From Pseudomonadota bacterium (GTDB lineage: Bacteria; Pseudomonadota; Alphaproteobacteria; Rhizobiales; Hyphomicrobiaceae): DNA of 10,643 nucleotides. Below the pieces are notes generated by a model that was given only the letters and a program-made list of their open reading frames with translations, was not told the DNA's origin and made no database searches. A program made the position numbers and the translations under genes. The first letter of the stretch is position 1. The number at the start of each line of letters is the position of its first letter. This document shows, in pieces, positions 6,474 to 10,643 of the stretch. The stretch is from contig JAEZHL010000305.1 in assembly GCA_023416575.1 (NCBI GenBank), positions 1 through 10,643 on the forward strand, written 5' to 3'.

Positions 6474-6581
6474 TTCACTCGCCCTGGAGCCTTCCCGGAC
6501 GTCGCAGACCGGAAAGACTCCCACCCGTTTCAACCCGTGCGAGTCACAGCCTTGGCGATCCCACCACAGCCGGTCGCGCTC

Positions 6582-7586
6582 TCATGCGGCAGCCCTGCCA
6601 TCGCGATCGGCGCCGGGGCGTGACACGGCGGCGAGGGCGCGCTCGAGCGCCTCCAGCCCTGTGGCGTCACGAAGGTCGGGGCCGCTCAGATGCCGACGGA
6701 AGATACGGGCACCCGGCTCGCCGTGGTAGAGCCCCAGCACATGCCTGGTCACCGCATTCAGGCGGCCTCCCGCCGCCAGGTGGCGCTCGATGTAGGGGAT
6801 GAGCTGCTCGATCGCGGCGCGGCGCGTGACCGGCGGTGTCGTCGCGCCGAAGATCCGCTGATCGACCTCAGCCAGCAGATACGGCGTCTGGTAGGCCGCG
6901 CGCCCGAGCATGACGCCATCGACCCACTGCAGATGCTGCTCCGCCTCGTCCAGCGAGCGAATGCCGCCGTTTATGACAATGGTCAGCTCGGGATGCGCCG
7001 CCTTCAGCCGGTAAACGCGCCCGTAGTCGAGTGGCGGGATGTCCCGGTTTTCCTTCGGTGAGAGCCCCTGCAACCAGGCCTTGCGTGCGTGCACGATGAA
7101 GTGCCGCGTTCCAGCCGCGGCAACGGTTGTCACGAAGCGCTCGAGGTCGGCCTCGCTGTCCTGGTCGTCGATGCCGATGCGGCACTTGATGGTGACCGGC
7201 AGATCGCAGGCCTCGCGCAGGGCGGTGATGCAGCGGGCGACGAGCTCCGGCTCGGCCATCAGGCAGGCGCCGAAACGGCCTTCCTGCACCCGGTCCGACG
7301 GGCAGCCGACATTGAGATTGATCTCGTCGTATCCGAACTCGGCCCCTATGCGCGCCGCCATCGCCAGCCGCTGCGGATCCGAGCCACCGAGCTGCAACGC
7401 CAACGGCCGCTCCTCAGAGCAGAAGCCCAGGAGCTTCTGCCTGTCGCCATGAATGATGGCCTCGGCCGTGACCATTTCCGTATAGAGCAGCGCGTGACGG
7501 GTCAGTAGCCGGTGGAACCGACGGCAGTGCCTATCAGTCCAGTCCATCATCGGTGCGACGGAGAACCTATGTGACGGGAATTGCAT
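6582..7586 (-). CDS. dusA: tRNA-dihydrouridine synthase DusA
   Basis: FMN enzyme that reduces specific uridines in the tRNA D-loop to dihydrouridine using NADPH. The 334-residue product matches the DusA subgroup from its start (RFSVAPMMDWTDRHCR, 7-22). Key elements are LALQLGGSDP (62-71), the catalytic cysteine C95 in NLNVGCPSDRV, VTIKCRIGID (131-140, FMN-binding lysine K134), HARKAWLQGLSPKENR (166-181, typical of DusA), INGGI (206-210) and VMLGRAAY (225-232). The frame is open to 7784, but the extra 66 residues are Cys/Arg/Pro-rich and unlike the family; the ATG at 7586 fits the family start. No strong Shine-Dalgarno box precedes it. It may have its own promoter in the 226-bp gap upstream, and could read into the permease gene. 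Confidence 0.95.
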   Translation of the reverse strand: MQFPSHRFSVAPMMDWTDRHCRRFHRLLTRHALLYTEMVTAEAIIHGDRQKLLGFCSEERPLALQLGGSDPQRLAMAARIGAEFGYDEINLNVGCPSDRVQEGRFGACLMAEPELVARCITALREACDLPVTIKCRIGIDDQDSEADLERFVTTVAAAGTRHFIVHARKAWLQGLSPKENRDIPPLDYGRVYRLKAAHPELTIVINGGIRSLDEAEQHLQWVDGVMLGRAAYQTPYLLAEVDQRIFGATTPPVTRRAAIEQLIPYIERHLAAGGRLNAVTRHVLGLYHGEPGARIFRRHLSGPDLRDATGLEALERALAAVSRPGADRDGRAAA

Positions 7587-7673
7587 AGGATTTCGGCTCA
7601 AGATCGGTGTGGCGCGCGGGCGGGGGCAACTGCATCCGCGGCGAATCAGAGTGCCGGTGCCCGCAGAATCGCA

Positions 7674-7700
7674 AGTCCGGCCGCGACATGCGACCGGACT
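7674..7700. repeat. Inverted repeat in the gap upstream of dusA
   Basis: AGTCCGG (7674-7680) pairs with CCGGACT (7694-7700). Inside, after one mismatch, CGC (7682-7684) pairs with GCG (7690-7692) around a 5-base loop. It is 88 bp upstream of the dusA start. It could be an operator, a leader hairpin or part of the end of the upstream operon; there is no T tract on the minus strand. The rest of the 7587-7812 gap shows no gene, and I find no convincing promoter. Confidence 0.4.
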
Positions 7701-7760
7701 ACATATCAGCGATACTGCCGGGGGGCGCAAGCCAGCAGGGGAGCGCAGGCGAAATGCCCC

Positions 7761-7801
7761 GGCGGGGGCGGGCCCCGCCAGCACTCAGGTCAGGTCCTGA
7801 G
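7761..7801 (-). terminator. Possible terminator region after the oxidoreductase operon
   Basis: Two tandem stems follow the oxidoreductase stop at 7813. The first in the direction of transcription is CTCAGG (7784-7789) with CCTGAG (7796-7801). The second is GGCGGGG (7761-7767) with CCCCGCC (7773-7779). The second is very GC-rich, but only a weak TTT follows after five more bases. The position is right for the end of an operon; the weak T tract keeps confidence low. Confidence 0.35.
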
Positions 7802-7812
7802 CGCCCAGCCCG

Positions 7813-9078
7813 TCAGGCCGGAACGTCGCTGTCGACCTTGCCGCGACTCTTGCCGGAACGAGCCGCCGCGCAGCGCTGCCGGAAAGCATCGGACGTCGGG
7901 TCGACGATGCCGAAGCGGTCGGGTCGATAGCGGGTGATGTCGATCTGCGGTTCCGCGCCCGAGATGATGTCGGCGACGACCTGGCCGAAGCCTCCCGAGG
8001 CGGCGACCCCCGATCCGCAGCACCCGCCCGCCAGCACGACCCGTTCGATATTGGGGATCGTGCCGATGACGAATTTTCCATCCGGCGTATAGTTCGACAG
8101 GCCGGCGAGATGATGGGCAAATCCCCACTGATCGATGCTCGGAATGATCCCGCGCAGTCCACCCGCCTGCTCGACCAGCAGGTCCATGTCGCGCTCTTCA
8201 TCGATGAGCGGCATGTCATCCATGTCGACCGTCAGCTGCATGGGATGGTAAGTCCGCGACTGCGGCTCCTGCATGCCGATGAGCAGGCCGCCGACCTCGC
8301 CGCGGATATACGTCCGCATGTCCGGCAAGTGCACATTGGGCGTGCCCGGCGCGCCGTTGCCGTCCGGCGCCGTGATCCAGTAATGGCTGCGCGTCGGCGC
8401 GGCGGCAAATCCCCAGCCGAACCAGGATGCCACTTCCGCGCCCCAGACGCCGGCGGCATTGACGACCCAGTCCGCGCGGACCGTCCCCTCGGTCGTGACG
8501 ACCCCGGTTGCCCGTCCACCCTCGGTCAGGACCCCGGTCACCGTCACGCCGCGCTGGATGCGCACACCCATCTTGCGCGCCGCCGCCCCATAGGCGGTGC
8601 CGAGCCGCGCGCCATCGATGTAGCCATCGGCGGAAACGTGGACGATCCGGCGTGCCGCGCTGAGATCGAGCCACGGGCAGAGCTTTCGGGCCTCGGCCGC
8701 GTCGATGGCATCGACTGGAAGACCGGCCTCGCCGAGGCAATTCTCCATCGTCGCGAGCTCGGCATCGCGCGTCTCGCTGAAAATGGCGCGGATGCTGCCG
8801 ACTTGGCGATAGTCGAGCCGTTCGTCCAGGAACTCTTCCAGCTCGGTGATCGCGGACCGCGTGCGATTGACCATGTGGACCGTGCTGGTGTCCGAGCGGG
8901 CATGACACAGCAGGCCGGCGGCGCGCGCGGTGGCGCCGCTCGAGAGCTGATTGCGCTCGAGCACCAGAACGTCGGTGATGCCCGCTTTGGCCAGATGATA
9001 GGCGATCGAGCACCCGATGATGCCACCGCCGATGATGACGACTGCGGCCTCGTCAGTGACTTTCTCTGTACTGCTCAT
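7813..9078 (-). CDS. FAD-dependent amine oxidoreductase (DAO family)
   Basis: Flavoenzyme of 421 residues of the DAO superfamily, which oxidises secondary or primary amines or amino acids. The FAD-binding Rossmann motif is VIIGGGIIGCSIAYHLA (14-30), with the ribose-binding E41 in VLERNQLSSGAT. A second FAD region is VVNAAGVWG (205-213), and the C-terminal signature is TPDGKFVIG (331-339). The nearest relatives I can suggest are sarcosine/dimethylglycine dehydrogenase-like and glycine oxidase-like proteins. It lacks the C-terminal GcvT-type folate domain of the large dehydrogenases, and has ARAAG at 51-55 where those enzymes carry the covalent-FAD His. A GGCCGSG stretch (351-357) stands where many relatives have a Gly/His motif. 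The ATG at 9078 has a GGGAG box 7 bases upstream. It lies 29 bp after the DadA-like gene. The substrate is unknown; see the finding on aminophosphonates. Confidence 0.88.
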   Translation of the reverse strand: MSSTEKVTDEAAVVIIGGGIIGCSIAYHLAKAGITDVLVLERNQLSSGATARAAGLLCHARSDTSTVHMVNRTRSAITELEEFLDERLDYRQVGSIRAIFSETRDAELATMENCLGEAGLPVDAIDAAEARKLCPWLDLSAARRIVHVSADGYIDGARLGTAYGAAARKMGVRIQRGVTVTGVLTEGGRATGVVTTEGTVRADWVVNAAGVWGAEVASWFGWGFAAAPTRSHYWITAPDGNGAPGTPNVHLPDMRTYIRGEVGGLLIGMQEPQSRTYHPMQLTVDMDDMPLIDEERDMDLLVEQAGGLRGIIPSIDQWGFAHHLAGLSNYTPDGKFVIGTIPNIERVVLAGGCCGSGVAASGGFGQVVADIISGAEPQIDITRYRPDRFGIVDPTSDAFRQRCAAARSGKSRGKVDSDVPA

Positions 9079-9107
9079 TGCTGTGCTCCCGCGTTGGCGC
9101 GTCGCGT

Positions 9108-10364
9108 TCAGAAACGGTCGGGCCGGTATGGATTGAGATCGAGGAAAGGCTGGCGTCCGGCGACGAGATCGGCGATCGCCCGCCCCGTTGCTGGTGCGCT
9201 CGTCATGCCGTTGTGGCCGTGCCCGAACGCGAGCAGGATGCGCGGATCGCCCGGCACGGGGCCGATCACCGGCAGGGAGTCCGGCGTGCACGGGCGGCGT
9301 CCCATCCATTCCTGCGCGTTGCTGAGATCGAGGTTCGGGAACCACTTGCTGGCGATCGCGCCGAGGCGTCGGGCACGCCGGTAGTCGGGCGGTGCCGTCG
9401 GCCGTGCGAACTCGACCGTGCCTGCGAGGCGCAGCCCGCCGGCCATCGGCGTTGCGTAGAACTTGCTGTCGGAGAATGAGACTGGCAGCGGCAACTCGAC
9501 ACCGGGCGTGGGCAGGTGCAGATGGTAGCCGCGCTGCGTCTCCAGCGGCACCGACAGCTTGAGTCCTGCGAGCAGTGACTTCGACCACGCACCCGCCGCA
9601 ACGACGACATGGTCGGCCTCGAGTGACCGGCCATCCTGCAAATGCACGGCGATGCCGGCGGCATTGCGCACCAGCCGAACGGCTCGGCCGGTAACCAGCT
9701 GGCCGCCACTCGCCTTGAAATGATCCACCAGCTTCAGCACCAGGGCCTGCGGATCGACGACGTAGCCGTGCGTCGGCTGCAGGACGGCGCAAGCATAGTC
9801 CGGCGCGAGCGCGGGGACCAGATCGTGCACCGCCTTCTTATCGAGCACCTCGAACGTGATGCCGCGATCCTTCCGCATCTGCCATCCGGGCATCGCCGAT
9901 TGCAGGCCGCGCTCGTTGCGGTAGAGCACGATTTGCCCCGTCTGCCGGATCAGATGGCCCGCCCCAGAGGCTTGCAGCAGCGGCTGATAGCTGTCGTAGA
10001 CGGCGCTATGGAGCGCGTGCATGGCATCGGCAATGGCGTCGATGCGGTGCGGCCGGCCCGCCGCCACGAAGCGCATCAGCCAGGGCATGGCCTGGAGCGC
10101 GTAGGACGGACGAACGACCAGCGGCCCGTCGGGATCCGTGAGCCATTTCGGCACGTCCTTGACGATACCGGGCATCGACAGCGGGATGCAGCTCCCAGGG
10201 CTGAGCGCGCCGGCATTGCCGCGCGAGGCGCCGGCGGCAGGCTCCTCGGCCTCGAGAATTGTGACCGCATAGCCTTCCCGTCGCAGGTAGGCCGCACAGC
10301 ACGCACCCACAATTCCGGCGCCGACGACCACGATGCGTGGCGCCCTGTCAGTATTCTGCCGCAT
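9108..10364 (-). CDS. DadA-like FAD-dependent amino-acid/amine dehydrogenase
   Basis: Flavoenzyme of 418 residues resembling D-amino acid dehydrogenase DadA. It shows VVVGAGIVGACCAAYLRREG (12-31) for FAD, E38, and the DadA-type segment GASRGNAGALSPGSCIPL (45-62) with MPGIVKDVPKWLTDPDGPL beyond it. It also has ETQRGYHLHLP (275-285), GRRPCTPDSLPVIGP (355-369) and FGHGHNGMTSAP (380-391). No signal peptide or membrane helix is seen, so it is probably cytosolic or peripheral on the inner membrane, passing electrons to oxygen or quinone. Family resemblance does not fix the substrate: true DadA acts on D-alanine, but many relatives act on N-methylated or other amines. It starts 25 bp after an ABC permease and ends 29 bp before a second flavoenzyme, indicating one catabolic operon. 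The start has only a weak GAGA box. Confidence 0.9.
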   Translation of the reverse strand: MRQNTDRAPRIVVVGAGIVGACCAAYLRREGYAVTILEAEEPAAGASRGNAGALSPGSCIPLSMPGIVKDVPKWLTDPDGPLVVRPSYALQAMPWLMRFVAAGRPHRIDAIADAMHALHSAVYDSYQPLLQASGAGHLIRQTGQIVLYRNERGLQSAMPGWQMRKDRGITFEVLDKKAVHDLVPALAPDYACAVLQPTHGYVVDPQALVLKLVDHFKASGGQLVTGRAVRLVRNAAGIAVHLQDGRSLEADHVVVAAGAWSKSLLAGLKLSVPLETQRGYHLHLPTPGVELPLPVSFSDSKFYATPMAGGLRLAGTVEFARPTAPPDYRRARRLGAIASKWFPNLDLSNAQEWMGRRPCTPDSLPVIGPVPGDPRILLAFGHGHNGMTSAPATGRAIADLVAGRQPFLDLNPYRPDRF

Positions 10365-10389
10365 GTTCGTAATCTCGCTGAGTCGGGTC

Positions 10390-10643
10390 TTAGCGCGCTT
10401 TCCATGACTGGGCGCGGCGCGCGAGTCCTCGGGTGGCTAAAAGGTGGAGGCACCGCGCCGCGACGCAGGTGGCCACGATGACCATGGCCATGGCCGAGGC
10501 GGCTGCATACTCGCCCGCATCATCCATGTTGATGACGGTGATCGAGGCGACCACGTTGTTGTGCGAGTAGAGGAATACGGCAGCCGAGACCGTCGTCATG
10601 CCGCTGAGGAACAGGTAGATCCAGATATCCAGCACGGCGGGCA
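10390..10643 (-). CDS. ABC transporter permease, C-terminal end (partial), AEP-transporter-like
   Basis: Only the last 83 codons are in the window; the gene continues past the right end, so the GTG at 10635 is not its start. Visible parts are a membrane segment (IWIYLFLSGMTTVSAAVFLY), the loop SHNNVVASITVINMDDAGE, a second membrane segment (AASAMAMVIVATCVAARCLHLL) and the basic tail TRGLARRAQSWKAR. The blocks MTTVSA-FLY, V-NMDDAG and LTRGL-RR-Q-W recall the C-terminus of permeases annotated as putative 2-aminoethylphosphonate importers (TIGR03262 type). Those are two-in-one, FbpB-like permeases that also have relatives for iron and spermidine/putrescine. It lies 25 bp upstream of the DadA-like gene. 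The permease call is firm; the substrate rests on recalled family similarity over a short piece. Confidence 0.75.
   Translation of the reverse strand, partial: PAVLDIWIYLFLSGMTTVSAAVFLYSHNNVVASITVINMDDAGEYAAASAMAMVIVATCVAARCLHLLATRGLARRAQSWKAR

Noticed and set aside
7587..7784. 66-residue N-terminal extension of DusA
   Set aside because: DusA proteins begin just before RFSVAPMMDWTDRHCR, and the extension is Cys/Arg/Pro-rich noise across an intergenic gap.
8110..9384. 424-residue plus-strand reading frame opposite the flavoenzymes
   Set aside because: Composition is typical of an antisense shadow in high-GC DNA (rich in Arg, Asp, Ala, His), with no recognisable motif, while the opposite strand encodes clear DAO proteins.
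7813..9792. Single 659-residue minus-strand reading frame over both flavoenzymes
   Set aside because: Its first 238 residues are an out-of-frame, Arg/Ala/Pro-rich shadow of the DadA-like gene. The real protein starts at 9078 with a good ribosome-binding site and an FAD motif close to its N-terminus.

Overview
The window looks like chromosomal DNA of a high-GC alphaproteobacterium, most likely of the order Hyphomicrobiales (Rhizobiales). The reasons are the GroEL and GroES sequences, a perfect CIRCE operator in front of groES, a DUF2385/TIGR02301-type exported protein (a family known from alphaproteobacteria), and uniformly high GC with many long GC-driven shadow frames opposite the real genes. 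I see no rRNA, tRNA, CRISPR array, insertion sequence or phage gene. All genes but one lie on the minus strand, so the text below often reads from right to left.

Left part (1-2210): the groES-groEL chaperonin operon. It has a sigma70-like promoter, a perfect CIRCE inverted repeat at the expected transcription start, groES, a 141-bp gap with possible RNA folds, and groEL.

Middle-left (2251-4853): an exported protein of unknown function upstream of groES, then divergently a LysE-family exporter (the only plus-strand gene), a candidate terminator, a small conserved-looking acidic protein, a DUF2385-type periplasmic protein, and an 87-residue basic protein just upstream of it. The intergenic gaps carry several clean inverted repeats.

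Middle-right (5005-7586): a TauE/SafE-type permease followed after 35 bp by a secreted SoxW-like thioredoxin with a CxxC site. This suggests envelope sulfur or redox handling. Upstream of the pair is dusA, a tRNA-dihydrouridine synthase.

Right edge (7813-10643): a compact minus-strand operon. It begins with the C-terminal end of an ABC permease resembling the proposed 2-aminoethylphosphonate transporter permeases. Two FAD-dependent amine/amino-acid oxidoreductases follow, 25 and 29 bp apart. The likely logic is import of an amino compound, possibly an aminophosphonate or N-methylated derivative, and its oxidation by the two flavoenzymes. This is the most interesting hypothesis in the window, but the rest of the operon lies beyond the right end.
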